A stretch of 64,000 bases of DNA, from positions 47,727 through 111,726 of the forward strand of contig NZ_JBMNPX010000008.1 in the NCBI RefSeq assembly GCF_050943825.1, in the 5' to 3' direction. Position 1 is the first letter of the stretch. Each line of letters opens with the position of its first letter. This stretch comes from Pseudoflavonifractor sp050943825 (lineage in GTDB: Bacteria > Bacillota > Clostridia > Oscillospirales > Oscillospiraceae). The position numbers were made by a program, and so were the translations under genes. Below are positions 16,770-25,993 of this stretch, in pieces. A model generated the notes under the pieces. That model was not told where the DNA came from. It saw only the letters and a program-made list of their open reading frames with translations, and did no database searches.

Positions 16770-18821
16770 ATGAGTAAGAAGCAAAATAAGAAACTGTTGA
16801 CCCCCGAGATCCTGAAACAGGCGCTCGTTGGCTCGGTCAAAAAGCTGGATCCCCGCTACATGATCAAGAACCCGGTCATGTTCGTGGTTGAGATCGGATT
16901 CTTTGTTACGCTGCTGCTGACGTTTGTGCCTACTCTGCTTGGCGGTACTGATACCAGCCTGCGTGTTTACAATCTCGTGGTCTCCATCATCCTGTTGGTG
17001 ACCGTCCTCTTTGCCAACTTTGCCGAGTCGGTGGCGGAAGGCCGCGGCAAGGCCCAGGCGGCCAGTCTGAAGAAGACCCAGAAGGATACACAGGCGCATC
17101 TGCTATACGAGAACGGCAGCGAGACCATTGTCTCCTCCAGCGAGCTGAAGAAGGGCGATGTCGTCATGGTGGTGGCCGGCGAGGTCATCCCCGGCGACGG
17201 CGAGGTCATCGAGGGCATCGCCTCCGTAGACGAATCCGCCATCACCGGCGAGTCCGCCCCTGTGGTCCGTGAGAGCGGCGGCGACTTCTGCTCTGTCACC
17301 GGCGGCACCACCGTGGTGTCCGACTGGCTGAAGATCCGCATCACCTCCGAGCCGGGCAACAGCTTTCTGGACCGGATGATCGCCCTGGTTGAGGGCGCTT
17401 CCAGAAAGAAGACCCCCAACGAGATCGCGCTGAACACTCTGCTGGTGTCCCTGACCATCATCTTCCTCATCGTCATCGTGACGCTGTATCCCATTGGCGT
17501 GTACAGCGGTGTGCAGCTGCCTGTCTCCACGCTGATCGCGCTGATGGTCTGCCTGATCCCCACCACCATCGGCGGCCTGCTCTCCGCCATTGGCATCGCC
17601 GGCATGGACCGTGTGACCCGCTTCAATGTCATCGCCATGTCCGGTAAGGCCGTCGAAGCCTGCGGCGACGTGGACACCATGATCCTGGACAAGACCGGAA
17701 CCATCACCTTCGGCAACCGCCTGGCTGCCGATTTCATCCCCGTGGAGGGCGCCAGCCGCAGCGACCTGATCCGGTGCGCCGCCCTGACCAGCCTTCACGA
17801 TGAGACGCCCGAAGGCAAGTCCACGCTGGAACTGGCCCGCCGCCTGGGCGACACCAGTGAGGAGCAGGCCGGATCCGCTTTTATGGAGTTCACCGCACAG
17901 ACCCGCATGAGCGGTGTGGACCTGCCCAACGGCACCCGTGTCCGCAAGGGCGCTTCCGATGCCATCGAGCAGTATGTCAAGGAGCAGGGCGGCAAGATCC
18001 CCGCTGATCTCCACACCCATGTGGAGGAGGTCTCCTCCCTGGGCGGCACGCCTCTGGTGGTGTGCGAGAATAACAGGGTTCTGGGCGTCATCTACCTGAA
18101 AGATACCGTGAAGCCCGGCATGGCGGAGCGCTTTGCGCGTCTGCGCGCCATCGGCATCAAGACCATCATGTGTACCGGCGACAATCCTCTGACCGCTGCC
18201 ACCATCGCCAAGGAGGCCGGTGTGGACGGTTTCATTGCCGAGTGCAAGCCGGAAGACAAGATCAGCGTGATCAAGAAGGAGCAGGCTGAGGGCAAGATCG
18301 TGGCCATGACCGGCGACGGCACCAACGACGCCCCCGCTCTGGCGCAGGCCAACGTTGGTCTGGCCATGAACTCCGGCACCACCGCCGCCAAGGAAGCGGC
18401 CAACATGGTGGACCTGGATTCCGACCCCACCAAGATCCTGGAGGTCGTTGAGATCGGCAAGCAGCTGCTGATCACCCGCGGCTCTCTGACCACCTTCTCC
18501 ATTGCCAACGATATCGCCAAGTACTTTGCCATTATCCCCGCTATGTTTATGGCGTCCATTCCCCAGCTGGGCGTGCTGAACATCATGCACCTGACCACGG
18601 AGTACAGCGCCATCCTGTCCGCGCTGATTTTCAACGCCATCATCATTCCCTGCCTGATCCCCCTGGCCATGAAGGGCGTCAAGTACCGCCCCATGTCCTC
18701 CGGCAAGATGCTGGCTCGGAATATGATGATCTATGGCCTGGGCGGTGTCATCACGCCCTTTGTCGGAATCAAGATCATCGACATGATTATTGCGCCTGTC
18801 CTGCAGGCTATGGGCTTCTAA
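16770..18821 (+). CDS. kdpB: KdpB, catalytic P-type ATPase subunit
   Basis: 683 residues with the actuator motif ITGES, phosphorylation motif DKTGTIT at Asp307 (the same position as in E. coli KdpB), hinge motif GDGTNDAPAL and seven or so membrane helices. It hydrolyses ATP to drive K+ uptake through KdpA. AAGGAGGA before the ATG; cotranscribed with kdpA and kdpC. Confidence 0.97.
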   Translation: MSKKQNKKLLTPEILKQALVGSVKKLDPRYMIKNPVMFVVEIGFFVTLLLTFVPTLLGGTDTSLRVYNLVVSIILLVTVLFANFAESVAEGRGKAQAASLKKTQKDTQAHLLYENGSETIVSSSELKKGDVVMVVAGEVIPGDGEVIEGIASVDESAITGESAPVVRESGGDFCSVTGGTTVVSDWLKIRITSEPGNSFLDRMIALVEGASRKKTPNEIALNTLLVSLTIIFLIVIVTLYPIGVYSGVQLPVSTLIALMVCLIPTTIGGLLSAIGIAGMDRVTRFNVIAMSGKAVEACGDVDTMILDKTGTITFGNRLAADFIPVEGASRSDLIRCAALTSLHDETPEGKSTLELARRLGDTSEEQAGSAFMEFTAQTRMSGVDLPNGTRVRKGASDAIEQYVKEQGGKIPADLHTHVEEVSSLGGTPLVVCENNRVLGVIYLKDTVKPGMAERFARLRAIGIKTIMCTGDNPLTAATIAKEAGVDGFIAECKPEDKISVIKKEQAEGKIVAMTGDGTNDAPALAQANVGLAMNSGTTAAKEAANMVDLDSDPTKILEVVEIGKQLLITRGSLTTFSIANDIAKYFAIIPAMFMASIPQLGVLNIMHLTTEYSAILSALIFNAIIIPCLIPLAMKGVKYRPMSSGKMLARNMMIYGLGGVITPFVGIKIIDMIIAPVLQAMGF

Positions 18822-18835
18822 GGAGGATTCCCAAG

Positions 18836-19507
18836 ATGAACGAGACAACAAGCAATAAAATCCTGCACAATGTGCGCCAGGCTGTGGCCGTGACGCTGAT
18901 CCTGCTGCTGCTGTGCGGCTTTGTGTTCCCCGTTGTGCTCAGCGGCCTGTCTGCGGTGATCTTTCCCCACCAGGCCAAGGGCAGCATGGTGACTGCGGAC
19001 GGTATCGCCGTAGGCACGGCTAACGTGGGGCAGGACTTCACCGAGCCTTATTTCATGAAGTGCCGTCCCTCTGCGTATCACTACAATACTTACTACGAGG
19101 ACGAGGAGGGCAACCGGTTCTATAACGACGGGACTGAGTTTGCCGGACTCGCCTCCGGCAGCAACAACTATGCCGCCTCCAACCCGGCTCTGGTAGAGCG
19201 GGTGGAGGCCGACATCGAGAAATTCCTGGCTGCCAACTCCGAGATTAGCCGGGAAGAGCTGCCTGCCGACCTGATGACGGCTTCCGGCTCCGGTTTGGAT
19301 CCCCATGTGTCTCCCGAAGGTGCTCAGGTGCAGATCCCTGCTCTGGCAGAGGCCTCCGGTCTGAGCGAGGAGGAACTGGAGCAGATTATGGCGGATAATA
19401 CCAGGGGTAAGCTGCTGGGCATTTTCGGTGAGGAGACCGTCAATGTGCTGGGCGTAAACCTGGACATTGCCAAGGCCATGGGCCTTGTGGGCGAAGTTTC
19501 CAAGTAA
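18836..19507 (+). CDS. kdpC: KdpC, assembly and ATP-affinity subunit
   Basis: 223 residues: one N-terminal transmembrane segment (~16-40), then an extracytoplasmic KdpC domain with the conserved region FMKCRPSAYHY, SGSGLDPHVSPEGA, and a C-terminal LGVNLDIAKA. It is slightly longer than the usual ~190 residues because of an acidic insertion near residue 90 (EDEEGNRFYNDG). AAGGAGGA lies upstream. Confidence 0.95.
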   Translation: MNETTSNKILHNVRQAVAVTLILLLLCGFVFPVVLSGLSAVIFPHQAKGSMVTADGIAVGTANVGQDFTEPYFMKCRPSAYHYNTYYEDEEGNRFYNDGTEFAGLASGSNNYAASNPALVERVEADIEKFLAANSEISREELPADLMTASGSGLDPHVSPEGAQVQIPALAEASGLSEEELEQIMADNTRGKLLGIFGEETVNVLGVNLDIAKAMGLVGEVSK

Positions 19508-19553
19508 GCATGCTCCCCACAGTTTTCTGACAGAGGTCAGGGTTTCTCGGAAG

Positions 19554-19598
19554 GCCGGGAGATTCGTCTGAATATTTGGACGAATCTCTCGGCTTTTA
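19554..19598 (+). terminator. Intrinsic terminator after kdpC
   Basis: A 15-bp stem with one wobble and a 10-nt loop, followed by TTTTAT. Its T tract overlaps the next putative KdpE box. Confidence 0.85.
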
Positions 19599-19658
19599 TC
19601 GATTCTTAATTCCATAGATACAATCTTTTCCCCGGTTTTAGTCCTGCCGCGTTATGAT
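19593..19658 (+). promoter_or_regulatory. Putative KdpE box 3 and promoter of the 64-residue membrane protein
   Basis: Units CTTTTATCGAT (19593-19603) and TCTTAATTCCA (19604-19614), then 38 nt, then the -10 box TATGAT (19653-19658). Confidence 0.55.
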
Positions 19659-19681
19659 AAGCCTGTAAGGAGGAGAGCGTT

Positions 19682-19876
19682 ATGCTTATGCTCAAAAAGC
19701 GCATGTCTCGCATGGAAAAGCAAGTGGATGCCTCTTTAGAAAGGTTTATCTTTCAGCATAAAGTCTTGGGTGTGTTAATGCTCTTTATTGGGATGCCGTT
19801 GCTTACATTACTTGCAGTGTGCATTTGCACCACTGTAATCGCGCTACCTATGGCAATGGCGCTTGGCTGGGCGTAA
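19682..19876 (+). CDS. 64-residue small membrane protein of the potassium island
   Basis: A basic, amphipathic N-terminus (residues 1-25) is followed by two closely spaced hydrophobic segments (~28-45 and ~46-62). Good AAGGAGGAG upstream of the ATG. I recognise no family. It has its own promoter of the same type as kdp and trk and its own terminator, so it is a monocistronic, probably K+-responsive gene. A role as a small regulator or subunit of Kdp or Trk is a guess from context. Confidence 0.7.
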   Translation: MLMLKKRMSRMEKQVDASLERFIFQHKVLGVLMLFIGMPLLTLLAVCICTTVIALPMAMALGWA

Positions 19877-19899
19877 GAGTTCCGCCAAGCGCCATTGCC
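19852..19899 (+). terminator. Strong intrinsic terminator spanning the stop codon
   Basis: A perfect 16-bp stem (19852-19867 with 19884-19899) whose loop contains the stop codon of the small membrane gene, followed by TTCTT. Confidence 0.85.
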
Positions 19900-19900
19900 T

Positions 19901-19965
19901 TCTTAATGCCGTCTTAATATGCAGATAAATAAATTAACACCTCTTTTAGACCATATATGGATAAT
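19901..19965 (+). promoter_or_regulatory. Putative KdpE box 4 and trkHA promoter
   Basis: Two near-identical units, TCTTAATGCCG (19901-19911) and TCTTAATATGC (19912-19922), then 37 nt, then the -10 box GATAAT (19960-19965). This is the clearest copy of the repeat. Confidence 0.6.
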
Positions 19966-20010
19966 GGGGATATAAAGAACAGATAAAGACGCATTAAGAG
20001 GTGGAGGCTT

Positions 20011-21345
20011 GTGTGGCAGCTTTTGCACAAAAGCAATAAGTCCCCGTTCCAGATCATCATATTCGGTTTTTTGCTTGTCATACTCACAGGAAGCATTCTC
20101 CTGATGCTCCCGCTGTCAACACGGGAAGGCACGGTTACGCCTTTTTTGGATGCGCTGTTTACATCCACATCTGCGGTATGTGTAACAGGCTTGGTCATTC
20201 ATGATACCGCCACCTATTGGTCGGAATTTGGGCAGCTTATTATTATCCTTCTGATCCAAATCGGCGGTTTAGGCGTTGTTACCGTGGCGGGCGCATTTGC
20301 CATTCTTTCCGGCCGCAGAATCGGCCTGATGCAGCGCAGTACCATGCAGGAAGCGATTGCAGCACCCCATGTAGGCGGTATTGTGCGGCTGACCGGGTTC
20401 ATTCTGAAAACAGCTTTGGCTGTCGAGCTGCTGGGAGCAGCATTGCTCTTTCCTGTATTCTGCAAGGAATTCGGCCTTATAAGAGGCGCATGGTACGCTT
20501 TGTTTCACTCAATATCCGCTTTTTGCAACGCAGGCTTCGACCTGATGGGTATAAAGGCTCCGTTTTCTTCTTTAACAGATTATGCGGCACAGCCCGTTGT
20601 TTCTGTGGTAATCGCCCTTTTAATCGTGGTTGGAGGAATCGGCTTTTTGACCTGGGAGGATATCCGCACAAATCGGCTGAGCTTCCACAAATATCGAATG
20701 CAAAGTAAGGTAATCCTGACTGTAACGGGCGCACTGATTCTAATTCCAGCCATCTATTTTTTCTTTTTTGAATTTGCAGGAAAACCAATCGGAGAAAGAG
20801 TGCTGTTGTCCGTCTTCCAGTCGATAACGCCCAGAACGGCTGGCTTTAATACAGCGGATTTAACAGCTATGAGTGAAACCGGTCAGTCGGTTATTACAAT
20901 TTTGATGCTGATTGGCGGTTCACCGGGTTCTACCGCGGGCGGTATGAAGACCACTACCCTGGCGGTCTTGCTGGCAAGTGCGCTTGCTGTTTTCCGGCGG
21001 AGAGAAAACCCCCATTTTTTTAACCGGCGGGTGTCGAATGAGACGGTGTCTCAGGCCGCGACCATTCTGATGATGTACTTAATTCTGTTTTTAGTCGGTG
21101 GATTGGTTATCAGCAGAATAGAAGAGATTCCCGTCCTCACCTGCCTGTTTGAGACAGCTTCTGCCATTGGAACGGTAGGGCTTTCCCTGGGGATTACGCC
21201 GCAGCTGCATTGGATTTCACACCTTATCCTGATTGGATTGATGTTTTTCGGCCGTGTTGGCGGACTGACGCTTATCTTCGCGGCGCTTTCAAATACGCAG
21301 GGAACGAATGCACGGCTGCCTCAGGAGCGCATTACAGTTGGGTAA
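20011..21345 (+). CDS. trkH: TrkH/KtrB-type potassium transporter membrane subunit
   Basis: 444 residues with the four pore-loop repeats of the Trk/Ktr family, visible as TSTSAVCVTGL, SAFCNAGFD, GGSPGSTAGGMKTTT and TASAIGTVGLS. It starts at GTG (20011) behind GTGGAGG. Together with the TrkA subunit encoded 18 nt downstream it forms a regulated K+ channel or transporter. The length is closer to KtrB than to proteobacterial TrkH. Confidence 0.95.
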   Translation: MWQLLHKSNKSPFQIIIFGFLLVILTGSILLMLPLSTREGTVTPFLDALFTSTSAVCVTGLVIHDTATYWSEFGQLIIILLIQIGGLGVVTVAGAFAILSGRRIGLMQRSTMQEAIAAPHVGGIVRLTGFILKTALAVELLGAALLFPVFCKEFGLIRGAWYALFHSISAFCNAGFDLMGIKAPFSSLTDYAAQPVVSVVIALLIVVGGIGFLTWEDIRTNRLSFHKYRMQSKVILTVTGALILIPAIYFFFFEFAGKPIGERVLLSVFQSITPRTAGFNTADLTAMSETGQSVITILMLIGGSPGSTAGGMKTTTLAVLLASALAVFRRRENPHFFNRRVSNETVSQAATILMMYLILFLVGGLVISRIEEIPVLTCLFETASAIGTVGLSLGITPQLHWISHLILIGLMFFGRVGGLTLIFAALSNTQGTNARLPQERITVG

Positions 21346-21363
21346 AAGAAAGGATAAGAGCTT

Positions 21364-22014
21364 ATGAAAACGATTCTGTTGATAGGTTTGGGCCGTTTTG
21401 GCCGCCATATTGCGATGAAATTGAACGAATTGAACCATCAGGTCATGGCAGTGGATAAAGACGAGGAGAAAGTAAATGCCGTTCTGCCCTTCGTGACCAA
21501 CGCGCAGATTGGGGACAGCACCAGTGAGGAATTCCTTTCCGCCCTTGGTGTTCGGAACTTTGATGTGTGCATTGTGGCCATCGGCGACAATTTTCAGAGT
21601 TCTTTGGAGACTGCCTCGCTATTAAAAGAATTGGGCGCCCAAAAGGTGGTGGCCAGGGCCGCACGGGATGTTCAGGCAAAATTCTTGCTGCGGAATGGCG
21701 CTGATGAGGTGGTATATCCTGAAAAGCAGATGGCAGTTTGGACGGCTATCCGCTATAGCTCCGATCACATTTCAGATTATATTGCGCTGGGAGATGATCA
21801 CGCCATCTTTGAGGTTGAAGTTCCGGACAGCTGGATTGGAAAAACGATAGGCCAGCTAGATGTGAGAAAACGGTATCATGTCAACATTATGGCCATCAAA
21901 CAGAATGGCAAATTCGCAATGACGGTTATTACTCCGGATACCTGCTTGCCGGCGCATAGCACCATTCTGGTTCTGGGAACACAGCGCGATATTCAAAAGT
22001 GCTTCCATATATAA
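21364..22014 (+). CDS. trkA: TrkA/KtrA-type regulatory subunit (RCK domain)
   Basis: 216 residues: the nucleotide-binding RCK_N domain with LLIGLGRFGRHIAMKL at the start and an acidic VDKDEEK after strand 2, then a TrkA_C domain (~135-215). It gates TrkH in response to ATP/ADP, and in many Firmicutes its TrkA_C domain binds c-di-AMP. Confidence 0.95.
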   Translation: MKTILLIGLGRFGRHIAMKLNELNHQVMAVDKDEEKVNAVLPFVTNAQIGDSTSEEFLSALGVRNFDVCIVAIGDNFQSSLETASLLKELGAQKVVARAARDVQAKFLLRNGADEVVYPEKQMAVWTAIRYSSDHISDYIALGDDHAIFEVEVPDSWIGKTIGQLDVRKRYHVNIMAIKQNGKFAMTVITPDTCLPAHSTILVLGTQRDIQKCFHI

Positions 22015-22052
22015 AACGCGCCGGAGCCATGGCGTAAAATGGAGGGAAAGAG

Positions 22053-22538
22053 ATGGAAGACTTTGTTTTGCTGGGTGGTTTTGCTGCTATCATAATATTG
22101 GGCTATTTTGTGATGGCAAGGGTAGATCTTTTTTTGGAAAAAGTGAGAAGACAAAATGCGGAGCAGGGAAGAATACACCCGCTAAATATTGCAACCTCGA
22201 GCTTTAACGCGATACCATCCGTTATAAATATTCTAAATGATATGGAAGCCAGATATCCAGACGTGCAGTATAACCTGTGTTTTGGGCCGGAGCAGGAAGT
22301 GATCAGAGTTTTTGAGGTTGGAGACGCTGATGTAGCAATTGTATCTGCCCAGGCAGAAAGCAGGGGGGCGGCACAACAGAAAGACATTATCATTGACCCG
22401 CAGCCTGCTTTTATGGAGAACGGCAGTTTGACGATAAAAGCGTTTGACCAAGCCCCGCAGGACAAGAAGGTCCTGTGGAAGGATGGCAATGCGCATGTTT
22501 TGACCGCAGAATTTGTTCGGCAATTTTGCGGATACTGA
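22053..22538 (+). CDS. Membrane-anchored protein with half binding-protein-like domain
   Basis: 161 residues. A single N-terminal transmembrane helix (~4-22) is followed by a basic segment, so the rest is predicted cytoplasmic. Residues ~45-100 (SFNAIPSVINILNDMEARYP, then a GDADVAIVSA strand) look like the first lobe of a LysR-substrate/periplasmic-binding fold; the second lobe is essentially missing. GGAGGGAAAGAG precedes the ATG. It sits between trkA and kdpDE, 38 nt after trkA, and is probably in the trk transcript. A role in K+ sensing or channel regulation is inferred from position only. Confidence 0.7.
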   Translation: MEDFVLLGGFAAIIILGYFVMARVDLFLEKVRRQNAEQGRIHPLNIATSSFNAIPSVINILNDMEARYPDVQYNLCFGPEQEVIRVFEVGDADVAIVSAQAESRGAAQQKDIIIDPQPAFMENGSLTIKAFDQAPQDKKVLWKDGNAHVLTAEFVRQFCGY

Positions 22539-22552
22539 CCTCGAAAATATGC

Positions 22553-22558
22553 TATAAT
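22553..22558 (+). promoter_or_regulatory. kdpDE promoter (-10 box)
   Basis: TATAAT preceded by TGC (extended -10), about 27 nt before the kdpD start. No matching KdpE-type repeat is seen here, so kdpDE may be expressed constitutively. Confidence 0.5.
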
Positions 22559-22584
22559 ACCTCTATTTGAGGGGGGAGCTTTCA

Positions 22585-25230
22585 ATGGATACAGCCACGC
22601 TGCCCAGCCAGAGGAAAAAAGAAAAACGGGGAGAGCTCACGATTTTTTGCAGCTATTTTCCGGGCACAGGAAAGAGCTATGCGATGCTGGAGGCTGCTGA
22701 TAAAGCCAGACAAGCAGGAGCGGACGTTGTGATAGGACTGCTCTCTGCTGAACAGTGGCCCGAAACCGAGGCATTGGCACAGAAATTTGAGATCTTGCCC
22801 CATAAGACTGCCGTATACGCCGGACAGAGAAGCGATGAAATTGATTTGGGTGCCTGTTTAAAAAGGCTGCCCCAGCTGATTTTAATTGATGAGCTGTCCC
22901 ATTTGAATGCGGATGACTCTCGGCACGCGAAACGTTATCAGGACATAGAGGAATTACTGAAAGCTGGCATGGATGTCTATACCACGCTGGATGTTCAGCA
23001 TATTGAAAGCATTCAGGATTCGGTTTCCTCCATATTGGAATCTCCGATACGGGATCGTATTCCGGATCGGGTATTTGATCAGGCGGCGCGGGTGGAATTT
23101 ATTGATATTGAACCGGAAAGACTGAGGCAGCGCTTTTTTGAGCAAAAGAAAGAAGAGATGATTTCCGCCTATTCGCTACCGCGATTAAGTGCCCTTCATG
23201 AAATTGGTCTGCGGCGCTGTGCAGACCGGGCGGCGCTGCATACCTTGACATCCCATGGTAAGAAAGAATATTGTACACGGGAGCATATTTTAGTTTGCCT
23301 TTCTTCGGCACCGTCCAATGAAAAAATTATACGCACAGCAGCGCGAATGGCGGGCGCCTTTCGATGTGGATTTACGGCGCTCTTTGTAGAAACGAAAGAA
23401 TTCCAGTGGATATCCCAGCTGGATAAAGACAGGCTCCAGGCAAATATTCATCTGGCGCAGCAGCTCGGGGCGTCCATTGAGACAGTCTACGGGGATGATG
23501 TGGCGTATCAAATTGCTGAGTTTGCGCGGCTGTCAGGGGTCACGAAAATTGTGCTGGGCCGCAGCGGCATACCCCGACGGCTATTCTTCCGAAAGCTCTC
23601 TTTAACCGAACGGCTGATTGAACTCGCACCGGAGCTTGACATTCACATCATTCCAGATAATGGAGTGAACGGCCAGCTTGTGGCCAGACATCGGGAAGCA
23701 ATACATATACCCACCATCTCGATGCTCGATTTATTAAAGAGCATAGCGATCCTGATTCTAACCACATTAATCGGATTTCTGTTTTATAATTGGGGATTTA
23801 CGGAAGCAAATATCATTACGCTGTATATCTTGGGTGTTATGCTGATATCCGTGTTCACAAAGAGTTCTATATGCAGTTTTATTGCTTCTGTCGTCGGTGT
23901 GCTGACATTCAACTTCTTTTTTACTTATCCCAGGTTTTCTCTGCATGCCTATGACAGTGGGTATCCGATAACATTCCTGGTTATGTTTCTGGTCTCTTTG
24001 ATTACCGGCTCTTTGGCGGCCAAGCTGAAATCTCACGCCAAGCGCTCTGCCCAGGTAGCATGGCGCACCAAGCTTCTCTTTGAAACGAATCAGAATCTTC
24101 AAAAGGCGGGGACACAGGAAGAGATTGTTTCTGTAACGGCAAAGCAGCTACTAAAAATATTTCAGCGGGATATTGTTGCGTACCAGGTTGGGCAAGAGGG
24201 GCTGATGAAGCCGGAGGTCTTTCTTGTAAACGATATGGAATCACCAATTCCTTTTACCTCAGAAAAGGAACAGAAAGTAGCACAGTGGGTGGTAGCAAAC
24301 AATAAGCGGGCAGGTGCGGGAACCGATAATCTTTCCGATTCCGCCTGTACCTATCTGTCCATTCGGACGGGAGAGCGGGTATATGGCGTTGTAGGGATTG
24401 CCGTATCAGGTAAGCCGCTCGATTCTTTTGAGACAAGCATTCTTCTCTCGGTTTTGGGGGAATGCGCGCTTGCCCTTGAAAACCAAAAGAACATAGAGGA
24501 GAAGGAAGCCGCCGCAGTTTTGGCCAAGAATGAACAGCTGCGGGCCAACCTGCTGCGCTCCATTTCCCACGACTTGCGTACACCGCTTACCTCTATTTCG
24601 GGAAATGCAAGCAATTTGCTTTCCAATGGCGCGCTGTTTGACACAAAGACCAAGGAACAGATGTATACTGATATCTACGATGATGCCATGTGGCTTATTA
24701 ATCTGGTAGAGAACCTGCTGTCTGTCAGCCGGCTGGAAGAAAGCAAAATGAATCTGCACATGTCCACAGAACTGATTGACGAGGTGGTGGCAGAGGCGCT
24801 CCGCCATATCAATCGAAAAAGTGTGGAGTACCACCTGAATGTACAAAATAGCGAAGATTATGTTCTGGCACAGATTGACGCAAAGCTGATAATACAAGTT
24901 TTGATTAACATTGTGGATAACGCCATCAAGTACACACCGCCCGGATCACAGATTGACATTGGGTGGAAACGGCAGGGAAGATTCATTTATATTTCCATCG
25001 GGGATAATGGGCCGGGAATTCCGGACCAGGCTAAGCCGCACATATTTGATATGTTTTACAGTGCGTCCAATCGAATTGCGGACAGCCGCCGCAGTATGGG
25101 GTTAGGCCTGGCCTTGTGCAAGTCCATTATCAATGCCCATGGCGGAGAGATTACCGTGGAGGACAATGTGCCGCATGGCTCGATTTTTACATTTTCCGTG
25201 CCAGCTGGGGAGGTAGAATTGCATGAATAA
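22585..25230 (+). CDS. kdpD: KdpD sensor histidine kinase, full length
   Basis: 881 residues from the ATG at 22585 (GGGGGGAG upstream; an in-frame TTG at 22567 is less likely). Domains: KdpD N-terminal P-loop domain (SYFPGTGKS), USP domain (HILVCLSSAPSN...GFTALFV), four DUF4118 transmembrane helices (~390-490), GAF-like region, HisKA with the phosphoacceptor His662 (SISHDLRTPLTS), and HATPase (NIVDNAIKYTPP, GDNGPGIP, GLGLALCKSI). It senses K+ limitation and phosphorylates KdpE. Its sensor half is clearly paralogous to the kinase-less protein at 12512. It overlaps kdpE by 8 nt. Confidence 0.97.
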   Translation: MDTATLPSQRKKEKRGELTIFCSYFPGTGKSYAMLEAADKARQAGADVVIGLLSAEQWPETEALAQKFEILPHKTAVYAGQRSDEIDLGACLKRLPQLILIDELSHLNADDSRHAKRYQDIEELLKAGMDVYTTLDVQHIESIQDSVSSILESPIRDRIPDRVFDQAARVEFIDIEPERLRQRFFEQKKEEMISAYSLPRLSALHEIGLRRCADRAALHTLTSHGKKEYCTREHILVCLSSAPSNEKIIRTAARMAGAFRCGFTALFVETKEFQWISQLDKDRLQANIHLAQQLGASIETVYGDDVAYQIAEFARLSGVTKIVLGRSGIPRRLFFRKLSLTERLIELAPELDIHIIPDNGVNGQLVARHREAIHIPTISMLDLLKSIAILILTTLIGFLFYNWGFTEANIITLYILGVMLISVFTKSSICSFIASVVGVLTFNFFFTYPRFSLHAYDSGYPITFLVMFLVSLITGSLAAKLKSHAKRSAQVAWRTKLLFETNQNLQKAGTQEEIVSVTAKQLLKIFQRDIVAYQVGQEGLMKPEVFLVNDMESPIPFTSEKEQKVAQWVVANNKRAGAGTDNLSDSACTYLSIRTGERVYGVVGIAVSGKPLDSFETSILLSVLGECALALENQKNIEEKEAAAVLAKNEQLRANLLRSISHDLRTPLTSISGNASNLLSNGALFDTKTKEQMYTDIYDDAMWLINLVENLLSVSRLEESKMNLHMSTELIDEVVAEALRHINRKSVEYHLNVQNSEDYVLAQIDAKLIIQVLINIVDNAIKYTPPGSQIDIGWKRQGRFIYISIGDNGPGIPDQAKPHIFDMFYSASNRIADSRRSMGLGLALCKSIINAHGGEITVEDNVPHGSIFTFSVPAGEVELHE

Positions 25231-25924
25231 GCCGTTGATTTTGGTGGTTGAGGACGATACGCCTGTCCGCAACTTGATCACCACCACACTAAAAGCCCAC
25301 GATTACCGCTTCCTGACGGCTGCAAACGGAGAATCTGCCGTTTTGGAGGCGTCTTCCCACAATCCTGAAATCATCCTTTTGGATCTGGGCCTGCCGGATA
25401 TGGATGGAGTGGAGGTTATTCATAAAGTCCGTTCCTGGTCCAATATGCCCATTATTGTAATCAGTGCCCGCAGTGAGGATACCGATAAGATCGAAGCGCT
25501 GGATGCCGGTGCGGACGACTATTTAACAAAGCCCTTTTCTGTGGAAGAACTGCTTGCCCGGCTGCGGGTCACACAGCGGCGTCTGGCCGCACTGCAGATT
25601 GGCACGATCAATACAGACGCGGTGTTTACAAACGGCAAGTTAAAGGTAGACTATGCGGCCGGCTGTGCCTTTTTGGATGGGGAGGAACTTCATTTAACAC
25701 CCAGCGAGTATAAGCTGCTATGCCTACTTTGCAAAAATGTGGGTAAGGTGCTGACCCACACGTTTATTACGCAGCAGCTCTGGGGGAGAAGCTGGGATAA
25801 CGATGTGGCGTCGCTGCGTGTATTTATGGCCACGCTCCGAAAGAAACTGGAAAAGGAACCGCAATCACCTCAGTATATTCAGACGCATATTGGGGTTGGA
25901 TACCGTATGATGAAAGTGGAATAA
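25223..25924 (+). CDS. kdpE: KdpE response regulator
   Basis: 233 residues: receiver domain (VVEDDTPVRN; phosphoacceptor Asp54 in LLDLGLPDMDG; ISARSEDTDK) and an OmpR-type winged helix (LTPSEYKLLCLL to HIGVGYRMMKVE). It would bind the 11-bp-period repeats found upstream of kdp, trk and the small membrane gene. The start overlaps the kdpD end. Confidence 0.95.
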   Translation: MNKPLILVVEDDTPVRNLITTTLKAHDYRFLTAANGESAVLEASSHNPEIILLDLGLPDMDGVEVIHKVRSWSNMPIIVISARSEDTDKIEALDAGADDYLTKPFSVEELLARLRVTQRRLAALQIGTINTDAVFTNGKLKVDYAAGCAFLDGEELHLTPSEYKLLCLLCKNVGKVLTHTFITQQLWGRSWDNDVASLRVFMATLRKKLEKEPQSPQYIQTHIGVGYRMMKVE

Positions 25925-25993
25925 CCGTGGATAGCCTCAGGCAAGGAAAGGTGAAGCAAAAGGCTTAGGCAAATTAAAATGTGGAGGGATGAT

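Noticed and set aside
15290..18851. Long minus-strand frames opposite kdpA and kdpB
   Set aside because: They mirror the GC-rich codon pattern of kdpA/kdpB and have His/Gly/Asp-rich sequence without domains; kdpA and kdpB are unambiguous on the plus strand.
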